A DNA stretch of 64,000 bases. Source: Luteolibacter sp. Lineage in GTDB: Bacteria; Verrucomicrobiota; Verrucomicrobiia; Verrucomicrobiales; Akkermansiaceae. The stretch's first letter is position 1. Each line of letters starts with the position of its first letter. The position numbers were made by a program, and so were the translations under genes. The stretch is taken from contig JAURCU010000003.1 in the NCBI GenBank assembly GCA_030828305.1, forward strand, positions 1-64,000, given 5' to 3'. The notes beneath the pieces are model-generated. The model worked only from the letters and a program-made list of their open reading frames with translations, searched no databases and was not told the DNA's origin. Of this stretch, positions 40,332-51,152 are shown piece after piece.

Positions 40332-41651
40332 CTAAGTGGACTTCAGCTTGGATACAAAGGAGCGCAAGCGCTTTAAGCAGCGTTGCTTGCCCAATAGGGT
40401 GAGAATGTCGCCAAGATCTGGGCCGTGGCCGCGCCCTGAAAGCGCGACGCGCAAGGGGAACATCAGCTTGCCGGGCTTGGTTTGCTTTGCCTCGGCGAAT
40501 TCGTTGAGGGCCTGCTTGGCGGCGTCTGCGGACCAGTCGGTGATTGCATCGAATTGGTCGGCCAAGCCATCGAGTATGGGAGCGATGTCGGCGTTGTTGT
40601 TGACCTTTTCGAGCGCCTCCTCATCGAGATCGAAGGTGTCGGTGAGGATGAAGTCGATGGCGGCGGGCACTTCGCTGAGCAAGCGCACCTTTGCTTTCAC
40701 GGCGGCGGCGATGCGCTCGAACTGGTCGCCCAAAGCCAGGCCGGCGGCTTCGACCAGTGGACGGGCTGCTGCGGCGAATTCCTCATCGCCCAGTTTCGCC
40801 AGGTGCTGCTGGTTCATCCACTGGCATTTTTCGATGTCGAAGCGGGCAGGGGCGCGGTTCACCTGCTCCAGACTAAAACGCTCGATGAGTTCGCTCACGC
40901 TGAAGACTTCGTCTTCGGTCTTCGGATTCCAGCCAAGCAGAGCCAGAAAATTGGTCACCGCAGCGGGGAGGTAGCCCTGCTTCTGGTAATCGCCCACCGC
41001 AGCACCTTCATCGCGCTTGGACATCTTCGAGCCGTCGGCATTGAGGATGAGCGGGATGTGGGCGTAGGCTGGAGCCGAACATCCGAAGGCCTCAATGAGT
41101 TGCAGGTGCTTGGGCGTGTTCATCAGGTGATCCTCGCCGCGGATCACATGGCTGATCTTCATTTCCAGATCGTCGACCACGTTGACGAAATGGAAGACGT
41201 AGGATCCGTCCGAGCGCTTCACCACCATATCGGGTGTATTCGACTCGTCACGGTAGTCGATGGTGACTTCTCCACAAACCAGATCGTGCATGGTGACGGT
41301 CTTGCGCTCGAAGCGGAAACGCCAGGCACCATCCTCTTCGTAAACGCGGTCGGCCCGGACGAGTTGTTCGAAGTAGCGGTTGTAGATCTCATTGCGCTCG
41401 CTCTGGTAGTAGGGGCCGAACTCGCCGCCCTTGTCCGGACCCTCGTCCCAGTCCATCCCGAGCCAGCTCATCCCCTCGAAGATGGCGAGGCGGGCTTCAT
41501 CGGTATTGCGCTCCTTGTCGGTATCCTCGATGCGCAATACAAAACTACCACCCTGTTGGCGGGCAAACAGCCAGTTGAACAAGGCGGTGCGAGCACCTCC
41601 GACGTGAAGGTAGCCGGTTGGAGACGGGGCGAAGCGGGTGCGGATGGACAT
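40332..41651 (-). CDS. gltX: Glutamate--tRNA ligase
   Basis: MSIRTRFAPSPTGYLHVGGARTALFNWLFA; LNADGSKMSKRD (KMSKS-type loop). Confidence 0.95.
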   Translation of the reverse strand: MSIRTRFAPSPTGYLHVGGARTALFNWLFARQQGGSFVLRIEDTDKERNTDEARLAIFEGMSWLGMDWDEGPDKGGEFGPYYQSERNEIYNRYFEQLVRADRVYEEDGAWRFRFERKTVTMHDLVCGEVTIDYRDESNTPDMVVKRSDGSYVFHFVNVVDDLEMKISHVIRGEDHLMNTPKHLQLIEAFGCSAPAYAHIPLILNADGSKMSKRDEGAAVGDYQKQGYLPAAVTNFLALLGWNPKTEDEVFSVSELIERFSLEQVNRAPARFDIEKCQWMNQQHLAKLGDEEFAAAARPLVEAAGLALGDQFERIAAAVKAKVRLLSEVPAAIDFILTDTFDLDEEALEKVNNNADIAPILDGLADQFDAITDWSADAAKQALNEFAEAKQTKPGKLMFPLRVALSGRGHGPDLGDILTLLGKQRCLKRLRSFVSKLKST

Positions 41652-41677
41652 GATGAGAGGGTTATCTGCCAGATGGG

Positions 41678-41980
41678 TTAATACAGTGGATAAGGGCCAT
41701 CTTCATCGATGCCTTCCCAGCCGAGCGAGGAGAAGGCCTTGATGATGGCATCGCGGGTCTTGCCGGTTTCCTCGCCATCGGCGTACTCGATGGTGGCGGA
41801 GCTGGTCAGGCCGCGCATGGATTCGATGCTGATGACCGTCTTGTGGTCTTCGAGGTGAATCCAGTCACCCCAGTTCTTGGCCAAGTGCGTGGCGTTCAAT
41901 TTGGATTTGCGCAGGGCGGCCACCACCTCACAGATGGTGTTGGGCGGTTGGGAGTCTGGGAGTGTGACCTGCGTTTCCAT
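41678..41980 (-). CDS. Conserved-type hypothetical protein
   Basis: 100 aa ORF close upstream of gltX on the same strand. Confidence 0.55.
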   Translation of the reverse strand: METQVTLPDSQPPNTICEVVAALRKSKLNATHLAKNWGDWIHLEDHKTVISIESMRGLTSSATIEYADGEETGKTRDAIIKAFSSLGWEGIDEDGPYPLY

Positions 41981-42042
41981 GGCCTGAGTTTTGGTGGTTG
42001 GGGCTGGGCTTTCAAGCGTGGATGGTGCTTGATTGCTTCCAG

Positions 42043-42777
42043 ATGCCTCCCCTCGAATTCCAGTTGGCCCTGTTGGCGGCTCTCTGCATCGGCCTGTCCA
42101 AGGCGGGTTTCAGCGGTATCTCCATGGTTTCGGTTTTCCTGTTGGCTGACATCTATGGGGCAAAAACCTCGGTGGGTCTCGCTCTGCCGCTGCTCATCGT
42201 TGCCGATCTGCTGGCCTATCCCGCCTTCATCAAATACGGCTCCTGGAAGCCGGTGTGGAAGCTGCTCGCGCCGACCTTGGCGGGAGTCCTTGCCGGTTGG
42301 TGGATGCTGTCCTGGATTGATGATCTGGCGGCGCGTCGGGTCATTGGAGGCTGCGTGCTCTTGATGGTGCTGCTGCAGTCCTCACGTCGTTTGCATCCCG
42401 AGTGGTTTGATCTATGCGTCGCCCACCGAGGCTTTGGGGCCTCGGCAGGGGCTCTCGGCGGCTTTGCCACCATGCTGGCCAACGCTGCCGGGCCGGTCAT
42501 CCAGCTCTACCTGCTCGCCCAGCGTATTCCAAAGATGGAGCTCATCGGCATTGGTGCGCGATTTTTCCTGCTCATCAACATCCTTAAGGTGCCACTCAAT
42601 GCGCAGCTGGATCTGATCAATTGCGACAGCCTGTGGATCAACCTGCAACTGGCCCCGGGGGTAGTCGTCGGGGTTTTTGGAGGGCGCTGGCTGGTGCACA
42701 AGGTTCCTCAAAAACACTTCGAGTGGATGATCATCGTGTTTTCAGTCAGCGCCGGGGTCCGCCTCTTGTTTTTTTGA
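42043..42777 (+). CDS. TauE/SafE-type membrane transporter
   Basis: Multi-TM; ALCIGLSKAGFSGISMVSVFLLADIYGAKTSVGLALPLLIVADL; GGFATMLANAAGPVIQLYLL. Confidence 0.85.
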   Translation: MPPLEFQLALLAALCIGLSKAGFSGISMVSVFLLADIYGAKTSVGLALPLLIVADLLAYPAFIKYGSWKPVWKLLAPTLAGVLAGWWMLSWIDDLAARRVIGGCVLLMVLLQSSRRLHPEWFDLCVAHRGFGASAGALGGFATMLANAAGPVIQLYLLAQRIPKMELIGIGARFFLLINILKVPLNAQLDLINCDSLWINLQLAPGVVVGVFGGRWLVHKVPQKHFEWMIIVFSVSAGVRLLFF

Positions 42778-42812
42778 ACCATGACCAAGGGCCGATTACG
42801 GGCATGAAGAGC

Positions 42813-43454
42813 CTATCCTACCTGTTGCATTGACTTCCAAGACTGGTATCCAAAGTAGCCCATGAAGAGAGCAATGAAGGGTTGGCGGATGAGGATTCCA
42901 AGAATCGTAAGAATGATACAGGTGGCGAGACTGATGAGCAAGGTGATGCGGGTTCTACCTGGCCCCAGAGCGGCTTGCAGGATTTGTCCGCCATCCATGG
43001 GAAGAATGGGTAGCAGGTTGAAGAGTGCCCAGAAAACGCTGATCACAATCAGGTAGATCAGGAAGCTCTCCCCGGGGGCTGATAGTGGGGGCGTGGCCCG
43101 GACAAAAATGATCACCAGAACGCCCAGCACCAGCTGGTAGAGTGGTCCGGCAGCAGTGATGGCAATGCTTCTCATGCGGGTCAGTCGGGTGCCGTGGTGG
43201 CGGGCCAGACCGCCGAAGCCGTGAAGAATGATGTCGCTTTTGCCGCCGAAACGGCGGGCGGTCAGTGCATGCCCCATCTCGTGAACCATGATGGAGAGGA
43301 AACCCGCGAGGACGAAGAGTGCGATCAGCAGGACATCATTTGGGGAGTTGCCGCCCCTCATGCCGCTGGTGTTGAGCGCCCCCAGAATGGCCATGGTAAT
43401 CCAGAAAAAGGGTTCAACCCGGACGGGGATGCCAAGGCAGTTGAAGTGAAGCAT
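42813..43454 (-). CDS. Site-2 protease family (M50) membrane metalloprotease
   Basis: MVHEMGHALTARRFGGKSD (HExxH) and NLLPILPMDGGQIL. Confidence 0.88.
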   Translation of the reverse strand: MLHFNCLGIPVRVEPFFWITMAILGALNTSGMRGGNSPNDVLLIALFVLAGFLSIMVHEMGHALTARRFGGKSDIILHGFGGLARHHGTRLTRMRSIAITAAGPLYQLVLGVLVIIFVRATPPLSAPGESFLIYLIVISVFWALFNLLPILPMDGGQILQAALGPGRTRITLLISLATCIILTILGILIRQPFIALFMGYFGYQSWKSMQQVG

Positions 43455-43483
43455 GGGTTTTATCTAGGCGAGGAACTCCGCAG

Positions 43484-44716
43484 GTGCAAGGCGATCAGGG
43501 TTTGACGTGGCGGTCGTGGCGGATTCTCTTGTCTGAGGTGTTCGTTATTTCCATCGCTGCGCTAAAGCGCAATACCGCCATCCTTCGCCAACTGAAGGAG
43601 GAGGCTGGCTGCGGACTGGTGCTGGCATTGAAAGGCTTCTCCTGCTGGAAGGCCTTCGAATACATCCGTGACGACCTCGATGGCTGCTGCGCTTCGGGTT
43701 TGTGGGAGGCGAAATTGGCCCATGAGGAATTTGGCAAGAAGGTACTGACCTACAGTCCCGCCTACAATGAGTCCGACGTCGCCCAACTCTGTGAATTCAC
43801 CGACCAACTGGATTTCAACTCCTTGGGTCAGTGGCAGCGCCATTGCGAGTTTGTGATGGCCCATCCACGCTTCAAAAGTGGTGAGCTGCACTGCGGTCTG
43901 CGTATCAATCCCGAATGCTCCACGGGATCCACGCCAATTTACGATCCCTGCGTGCCGGGCTCGCGGCTGGGCATCACCGCCGATCAACTCAAAGGGGCGG
44001 ATCTCACCGGCATCAGCGGCCTGCACTTCCACACGCTTTGCGAACAGAACTCTGACGCCCTCGCCACGACACTGAATGCAGTGGAGGAAAAATTCGGTGA
44101 CTTGCTGCGCAGCGAGAGCATCACTTATCTCAACCTCGGCGGCGGCCACTGGGTCACCAAGCCCGACTACGATCGAGCCCGATTGGTGCAATTGGTGAAA
44201 GACACCAAGGAGCGCTACGGCGTCGACTGTTGGCTTGAGCCCGGTGAAGCCATTGCCATTCACACCGGAGTGCTGCGCTCCACCGTCATGGACGTGTTCG
44301 AGAGTGCCGGCCACCGCGTGGCCGTACTGGATGTGTCGGCCACGGCGCACATGCCCGATGTGATTGAAATGCCCTATCGCCCAGACGTATTTTTGGTCGC
44401 AGAGGATGGGGTGGGTGAGCCCGCCGTGTGTTTCAAAGGCGAGACCTATCATCTGGCCAGCGAAGGCGAGGGCGTGGTGCATCGACTGGGTGGGCCGACC
44501 TGCCTCGCCGGGGATGTCATGGGTGACTATGCCTTTTCGCGCGAATTGGTGCCCGGTGACACCCTCGTCTTCGATGACATGGCCCACTACACCATGGTCA
44601 AGACGACCACCTTCAATGGGGTCAAGCATCCCGCCATCGCGCTGCAGCACGAGGATGGCAGCATCGAAGTGTTGCGGGAGTTCGGCTACGAGGATTTTCG
44701 GGATCGACTGGCGTAG
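43484..44716 (+). CDS. nspC: Carboxynorspermidine decarboxylase (start uncertain)
   Basis: AALKRNTAILRQLKEEAGCGLVLALKGFSCWKAF; NLGGGHWVTKPDYD; LEPGEAIAIHTGVL; GPTCLAGDVMGDYAF. Confidence 0.87.
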   Translation: MQGDQGLTWRSWRILLSEVFVISIAALKRNTAILRQLKEEAGCGLVLALKGFSCWKAFEYIRDDLDGCCASGLWEAKLAHEEFGKKVLTYSPAYNESDVAQLCEFTDQLDFNSLGQWQRHCEFVMAHPRFKSGELHCGLRINPECSTGSTPIYDPCVPGSRLGITADQLKGADLTGISGLHFHTLCEQNSDALATTLNAVEEKFGDLLRSESITYLNLGGGHWVTKPDYDRARLVQLVKDTKERYGVDCWLEPGEAIAIHTGVLRSTVMDVFESAGHRVAVLDVSATAHMPDVIEMPYRPDVFLVAEDGVGEPAVCFKGETYHLASEGEGVVHRLGGPTCLAGDVMGDYAFSRELVPGDTLVFDDMAHYTMVKTTTFNGVKHPAIALQHEDGSIEVLREFGYEDFRDRLA

Positions 44717-44733
44717 CCCCGCTACGCGGGGCT
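44715..44733. terminator. Stem-loop overlapping the nspC stop (AGCCCCGC-TAC-GCGGGGCT), no T-tract
   Basis: 8-bp perfect inverted repeat, 3-nt loop. Confidence 0.45.
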
Positions 44734-44754
44734 GTGCTTCGTCTATCCTCCCTC

Positions 44755-44783
44755 GTGCTTCGTCGTCTATTTCAACGAAGCAC
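44755..44783. repeat. Inverted repeat GTGCTTCGT...ACGAAGCAC with further GCTTCGTC / AAGCAC copies around it
   Basis: 9-bp perfect arms, 11-nt loop; related words at 44733-44745 and 44800-44825. Confidence 0.7.
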
Positions 44784-44898
44784 AATCCGACTCAGGCGCA
44801 ACGAAGCGCAAAGCACAAAGCACGAAAACCTCCGCATTTCACCAGTCACCTTTCTTTATTGATTCACATCCCCCCTTCAACCCTCCACCATCACCCCA

Positions 44899-45537
44899 AT
44901 GATTGAGCGCATTCTTGCCAAACGCATCATACCTGTTGTGGTGCTCGATTGTGCCGAGGATGCCGAGCCCCTCGCCGAGGCCCTACTCGCGGGTGGTCTC
45001 GACATCATGGAAATCACGTTTCGCACCGAGGCCGCCGAGGAGTCCATCCGTCGCATCGCCAAGAGCTTCCCCGAAGTGCTTCTGGGTGCCGGCACCCTCC
45101 TCGACAGCGACCAAGTGAAGCGTGCCAGGGATGCCGGAGCCGTCTTCGGCCTCGCGCCCGGCCTCAACCCTTCGACCATTGCCGCCGCAAAGGAGGTGGA
45201 TCTGCAATTTTCCCCCGGCGTGATGACACCCAGCGAAATCGAGCAGGCGCTGAGCCTCGACTGCAAGCTGCTCAAATTCTTCCCCGCTGAAGCGGCAGGT
45301 GGCGTCAGCATGCTCAAGAGCCTGGTCGGCCCCTACGGTCATACCGGTGTGAAGTTCACACCTACCGGAGGCATCACCACGGCCAACCTTCAGGAATACC
45401 TCAAGCTGCCCGTGGTGGCAGCCATCGGTGGGTCCTGGATGGTGGATAAGGCTCTGGTCGCCGGGGGACAGTGGAATGAAATCACCGAGCGCACGCGCCA
45501 CGCTCTTGAGTTGGCCGCAGAGGCAGCAATCCAATGA
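44899..45537 (+). CDS. eda: Bifunctional 4-hydroxy-2-oxoglutarate / KDPG aldolase family
   Basis: RIIPVVVLDCAEDAEPLAEALLAGGLDIMEITFRTEAA; GAGTLLDSDQVKRARDAGA; KFFPAEAAGG; PTGGITTANLQEYL. Confidence 0.9.
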   Translation: MIERILAKRIIPVVVLDCAEDAEPLAEALLAGGLDIMEITFRTEAAEESIRRIAKSFPEVLLGAGTLLDSDQVKRARDAGAVFGLAPGLNPSTIAAAKEVDLQFSPGVMTPSEIEQALSLDCKLLKFFPAEAAGGVSMLKSLVGPYGHTGVKFTPTGGITTANLQEYLKLPVVAAIGGSWMVDKALVAGGQWNEITERTRHALELAAEAAIQ

Positions 45538-47105
45538 ACGGTTGGCATCAGGCAGTTCAGACGATCCGGCAATGCCTGTCTGAGGGAATCCGTGAATTCG
45601 TTGTCTGCTCGGGTGCGCACAATGCGCTGCTGCTTGAAGCCATCGCCCGCGCCGAAGCGGTCGGCAAGTTGCGTGTCTGGAATCACTTCGAGGAACGCAG
45701 TGCGGGTTTTTTTGCCCTCGGCCGCTGCATGCAAACGGGTGCGCCCTGCGCGGTGGTCACCACCAGTGGTAGTGCGGTTGCAGAGTTGCTGCCTGCTGTG
45801 ATTGAAGCGCATTATCAAGGTCGTCCGCTGGTTGCCATTACCGCGGATCGTCCCGCCACCTTCCGAGGCACGGGTGCTCCGCAGACGATGGTGCAGCCTG
45901 GTCTCTTTGGTGAACACGCCAAATCCGAACTGGATGGCTGGGACGGCCTTGGCCCTCTGCATCTCAATCTGGAGTTCGAAGAGGCTGCCGATTTTGGCGA
46001 TGAGGATTTCTCGGATGCCGCCGTCGAGGACTTCGCTGCCGAGCGTCTCAAACCGGGTGTGGCTGAGCTCGCCAAATGGCTGCGCGAAGATCGTTACCGT
46101 GGATTGGTGGTTATGGTCGGCGGCCTCGAACCATCGGAGCGCGAGGATGTTTTCCATTTCTGTCTCGAGCTGGGCGTGCCCTTGATTGCCGAAGCCAATA
46201 GCGGCTTGCGGGAAGCCTTGCAGGAGCTCGCCATCCACAACGCCACCAAGGTGCTGCGCGAAAAACCTCCAGGTAAGTTGCTGCGCATCGGGGAGGTGCC
46301 GAGCAATCGCTTCTGGCGTGATCTTGATGAGCACGAGAGCTTGAATAAGGTGTCGGTATGGTCGATCAGCCGCACCGGTTTGCCGGGTCTCGCCCGCAAG
46401 TCCCAGGTCACGCGGGGTCGCGTCAACAAGATCATTGCTGGGCTTGGAGAAATCGACAAGGGTGACGATGCTCTCGATCACTTGGTCGGCACTTCACGCC
46501 ACGCCGCGCGCATCGAGGAACTCCTCGAAGCCTACCCGGACAGCGAGCCCGGCCTCATCCGCGCGCTTTCCGCTCACGCCGCCATCGGCAGCGGAGTCTT
46601 TCTCGGCAACAGCCTGCCCATCCGCGAGTGGAACGACTTCGCGCAATGGGATTGCCCCATCCCTGAAGTTCGTGCCAATCGCGGCGTAAATGGCATCGAT
46701 GGTCAGCTGAGCACCTGGCTTGGGTGGAGTGCCGACGAGAGCGATAGCTGGGCCATCTTGGGCGACCTCACCGCGCTCTACGATGTGGCTGCCGGCTTTG
46801 TGCTCAAGCAAGTGACCAATGAGGGCCGCGTGCTGGCCGTGATCAACAACCGCGGTGGACGAATCTTTGATCGTCTGCCGCGCCTGGCCGACATGAGCCC
46901 ACGCGCCCGCGAGTGGATGGCCAACGAGCAGGACGCCAATCTGCAGGGCCTCGCCCGACTCTGGGGCATGCAGCACAGAGCCGTGCGCAACATCGATGAT
47001 CTCGACGGCCTCGATGAGTTGGAATGTGGTGCAGCTACCCTCCTCGAAGTCTTTCCTGATGCCAACCAGACCGAGGCTTTCTGGAAGGCGGTGGATGGCT
47101 TGTGA
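45534..47105 (+). CDS. menD: 2-succinyl-5-enolpyruvyl-6-hydroxy-3-cyclohexene-1-carboxylate synthase
   Basis: FVVCSGAHNALLLEAIARAEAVGKLRVWNHFEERSAGFFALG; TSGSAVAELLPAVIEAHYQGRPLVAITADRPATFRGTGAPQT. Confidence 0.88.
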   Translation: MNGWHQAVQTIRQCLSEGIREFVVCSGAHNALLLEAIARAEAVGKLRVWNHFEERSAGFFALGRCMQTGAPCAVVTTSGSAVAELLPAVIEAHYQGRPLVAITADRPATFRGTGAPQTMVQPGLFGEHAKSELDGWDGLGPLHLNLEFEEAADFGDEDFSDAAVEDFAAERLKPGVAELAKWLREDRYRGLVVMVGGLEPSEREDVFHFCLELGVPLIAEANSGLREALQELAIHNATKVLREKPPGKLLRIGEVPSNRFWRDLDEHESLNKVSVWSISRTGLPGLARKSQVTRGRVNKIIAGLGEIDKGDDALDHLVGTSRHAARIEELLEAYPDSEPGLIRALSAHAAIGSGVFLGNSLPIREWNDFAQWDCPIPEVRANRGVNGIDGQLSTWLGWSADESDSWAILGDLTALYDVAAGFVLKQVTNEGRVLAVINNRGGRIFDRLPRLADMSPRAREWMANEQDANLQGLARLWGMQHRAVRNIDDLDGLDELECGAATLLEVFPDANQTEAFWKAVDGL

Positions 47106-47141
47106 CTTGCGGTGAGCGGAGGGCTGTGAAAACTCCTTTCC

Positions 47142-49028
47142 ATGCCGAAGTCATCCTACCGCACTTCTCCCGCTGATCTCGAGGGCATGCCGCCGGGCAT
47201 TGCGCATATCATCGGCAATGAGGCGGCGGAGCGATTTTCCTTCTACGGAATGAAAGCCGTGTTGGCCATTTTCATGGTCAACTACCTGCACCTGATGGAT
47301 GGCCCCGCGTCCTTTGGAATGAGTGACACAGAGGCCACTGAAAAGGTTCACCTCTTCGCTTCAGCCGTCTATCTTACTCCTTTCATCGGAGCAATTCTGG
47401 CGGATGCCTTTCTGGGCAAGTATCGAACCATCATCCTGCTCTCGCTGGTCTACTGTGCCGGGCATGCGGCGCTGGCTTGCATGGGTTTGTTCGGGGCTTC
47501 GTCCGGTTGGCTGATGTCGGGTTTGGCGCTCATCGCCTTGGGCTCGGGTGGGATCAAGCCCTGTGTCTCCGCGCATGTGGGCGATCAGTTTGGTGCCAAG
47601 AATTCCCAACTTATCTCCAAAGTTTTCAATGCCTTTTATTTTTCGATCAACCTCGGAGCCTTCGCCTCCATGTTGCTGACGCCTTGGCTGCTCAAATGGT
47701 ATGGTCCACACTGGGCCTTCGGCGTGCCGGGAGTCTTGATGGCAATTGCGACACTGGTGTTCTGGATGGGTCGCCATCGCTTCATCCACGTGCCGGCCAA
47801 GGGCCCCAAAGTCTTTTTTGGCGAGGTCTTTGGCAGTGGTTTCAAGGCCATCCTCAAGTTGCTGCCGCTTTATTTGTTTGTCGCGATGTTTTGGGCGCTT
47901 TTCGACCAGACCGCCTCGCGCTTCATCTTCCAGGCCCAAGACATGGATCTGAATTTCCTGGGTGTGGAATGGCTGCCCTCGCAGTTGCAGTCGATGAACT
48001 CCATCTTTGTCCTCACCTTCATCCCCATTTTTGCACTCATCCTCTATCCATGGCTGGGCAAGGTCTGGAAGGTGACTCCGCTGCGAAAAATCGGCATCGG
48101 ACTATTCCTGATGGGATGCTCGTTCGCTCTGGCTTCGGTCATCCAGACCTGGATCGACGGGGGAGGGCGCCCCAACATCGGCTGGCAGATCACGGTCATC
48201 GCCCTGCTTACAGCGGCCGAGGTGATGGTATCGATCGTGGCGCTGGAGTTTGCCTACACCCAGTCGCCCAAGACCATGAAATCCTTCATGATGTGCCTGT
48301 ATCTGGCCTCGGTGGCTGCAGGAAACCTGTTTGTGGCGGGTGTGAACCACTTTATCCAGATTCCGAGTGCGGCAGAGCAGCAGTTTGAAGAAGCGGTGCT
48401 AACGGATGCCGCGATGATGAAAAACCGCTCCATTACCTTGCCCGGTTACGATGGAAAGATGGATACCAAGGACGACATCGGACTGGGTCTCAAAGACGGA
48501 GAAGTCACGACCTTGCACATTCCAAGTGAGATGAAATTCGAAGTTGCTGCAGACCTCGTCGAGCAACGCGTTGCGCAGAATGGAGAGTTGTCGAGGGAAG
48601 CCGAGTTGAATGCAGCCCTGTCTGATCTGAAAGACATCTGGGGTAACACCATCATCTATCAGGTTTTGAATTCGCGCAGTGCACGCATCATGAGTGCGGG
48701 TCCGGACAAGGAGCTCAACACCAGGTGGGATCTTGGAATGATCCTCACCTTGCCTGAACCTGAGCGCCAGAAGAAGGAAGGCTGGACAGCTTCGTTGCAT
48801 CCGGACAGGCCTTGGCTTGAGCGCCACAAGCAGAAGCTCGGCATGGTCGAGCAAGAGGCCAAGGGGGGAGAAACTTCGCTGCTCTCGCGCGAGGTGTTTA
48901 GCGGAGGCCAAACCAAGCTCATGGGAGCCAGCTACTTTTGGTTTTTCACGGCCATGATGTTGCTCACGGCCCTCGCCTTCATCCCCTATGCGATTTTCTA
49001 CAAGCCGAGGACCTATCTGCAGGACTGA
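47142..49028 (+). CDS. POT family proton-dependent peptide transporter with large insertion
   Basis: NEAAERFSFYGMKAVLAIFMVNYL; GSGGIKPCVSAHVGDQFG; insertion before the last TM. Confidence 0.9.
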   Translation: MPKSSYRTSPADLEGMPPGIAHIIGNEAAERFSFYGMKAVLAIFMVNYLHLMDGPASFGMSDTEATEKVHLFASAVYLTPFIGAILADAFLGKYRTIILLSLVYCAGHAALACMGLFGASSGWLMSGLALIALGSGGIKPCVSAHVGDQFGAKNSQLISKVFNAFYFSINLGAFASMLLTPWLLKWYGPHWAFGVPGVLMAIATLVFWMGRHRFIHVPAKGPKVFFGEVFGSGFKAILKLLPLYLFVAMFWALFDQTASRFIFQAQDMDLNFLGVEWLPSQLQSMNSIFVLTFIPIFALILYPWLGKVWKVTPLRKIGIGLFLMGCSFALASVIQTWIDGGGRPNIGWQITVIALLTAAEVMVSIVALEFAYTQSPKTMKSFMMCLYLASVAAGNLFVAGVNHFIQIPSAAEQQFEEAVLTDAAMMKNRSITLPGYDGKMDTKDDIGLGLKDGEVTTLHIPSEMKFEVAADLVEQRVAQNGELSREAELNAALSDLKDIWGNTIIYQVLNSRSARIMSAGPDKELNTRWDLGMILTLPEPERQKKEGWTASLHPDRPWLERHKQKLGMVEQEAKGGETSLLSREVFSGGQTKLMGASYFWFFTAMMLLTALAFIPYAIFYKPRTYLQD

Positions 49029-49182
49029 ACCGAGGCGGCTGTCCATGAGCGCCCATGCAGCAAAATGTGGATAACTGCCGTATCCCCTTAAATTCAGGGG
49101 ATTGTAGCTTGACCTTAAGCTCACAAATCGTGAGGTTGGCGTGCATTTGAGATTAGGTATCCTCGCCCCGTGTAAGGAATAG

Positions 49183-50307
<1,125 letters not shown>

Positions 50308-50328
50308 AGGGTCGGGGCCGACTGGGCG

Positions 50329-51135
50329 ATGAAGCCACTCAACCTGATTGCCTTGCTACTGTTTCTGGCGGGTGCCGTATGGGCACTCACCCGCAGTGAT
50401 CGTGCCGTACGCAATATCCAGGCGGTGTATTACCGTGCCGTTTCACCTTTCCTGAAGGCTGGCTCCGGCATCGAGACCAAAGCCAGGAGCTTCGTTAAGG
50501 AGATTCGTCACTCCAAGGACCTTGAGGCCGAACTCGAAGTGACCCGTGAACAGTTGGGGCGCCTACGCTTGATCGAATCGCGCTTCCGCAGTCTTGAAGA
50601 AGAGAATGTCCAACTCCGCAATGCCCTCAAATTCAAGCAGTCAACACGCTTTGATGTGGTGGCAGCACGCGTGGTCCGGCGCAATCCCACGACCTGGTGG
50701 CAGACCGTCGAGATTGATGTGGGCGCTGACCGACAAGTGGGTAGTGATCTCTCGGTGCTTTGCAATGAGGGACTGGTGGGTCGCATTGACCGCATCGGCA
50801 AGGACCGCTCGTCAGTATTGCTGCTCACCGATGAGAAGTGTCAGGTGGCTGCCCGTATAGAGGGTTCACCCGAAGTAGGTATTGTCAGCAGCCGACGCGG
50901 GATTGCCGATGGCAAACCCATGCTGCGTATTCGTTTTTTATCCGCGAACTCCGCCGTCCGTCCGGGACAGCGTGTGTTCACCACCGGTCACGGTGGAGTA
51001 TTTCAACCCGACATTCTTGTGGGGACCATCGATTCCGTCGACAAGGGCGCGCTCGCTTCAGAAGCGTTGATTCGCCCAGCGGTCGACTTTGCCGATCTCG
51101 GCGCGGTCTTTGTGGTCCTTACCGAGGAATCATAG
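50329..51135 (+). CDS. mreC: Rod shape-determining protein MreC
   Basis: Position after mreB; N-terminal TM, coiled coil, VVARVVRRNPTTWWQTVEIDVGADRQV. Confidence 0.92.
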   Translation: MKPLNLIALLLFLAGAVWALTRSDRAVRNIQAVYYRAVSPFLKAGSGIETKARSFVKEIRHSKDLEAELEVTREQLGRLRLIESRFRSLEEENVQLRNALKFKQSTRFDVVAARVVRRNPTTWWQTVEIDVGADRQVGSDLSVLCNEGLVGRIDRIGKDRSSVLLLTDEKCQVAARIEGSPEVGIVSSRRGIADGKPMLRIRFLSANSAVRPGQRVFTTGHGGVFQPDILVGTIDSVDKGALASEALIRPAVDFADLGAVFVVLTEES

Positions 51136-51152
51136 CAACGATCCGACCCGCT

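Noticed and set aside
43562-44785. 407-aa minus ORF opposite nspC
   Set aside because: Shadow ORF of a well-recognised decarboxylase.
45390-46481. 363-aa minus ORF opposite eda/menD
   Set aside because: Shadow ORF; crosses two real genes on the other strand.
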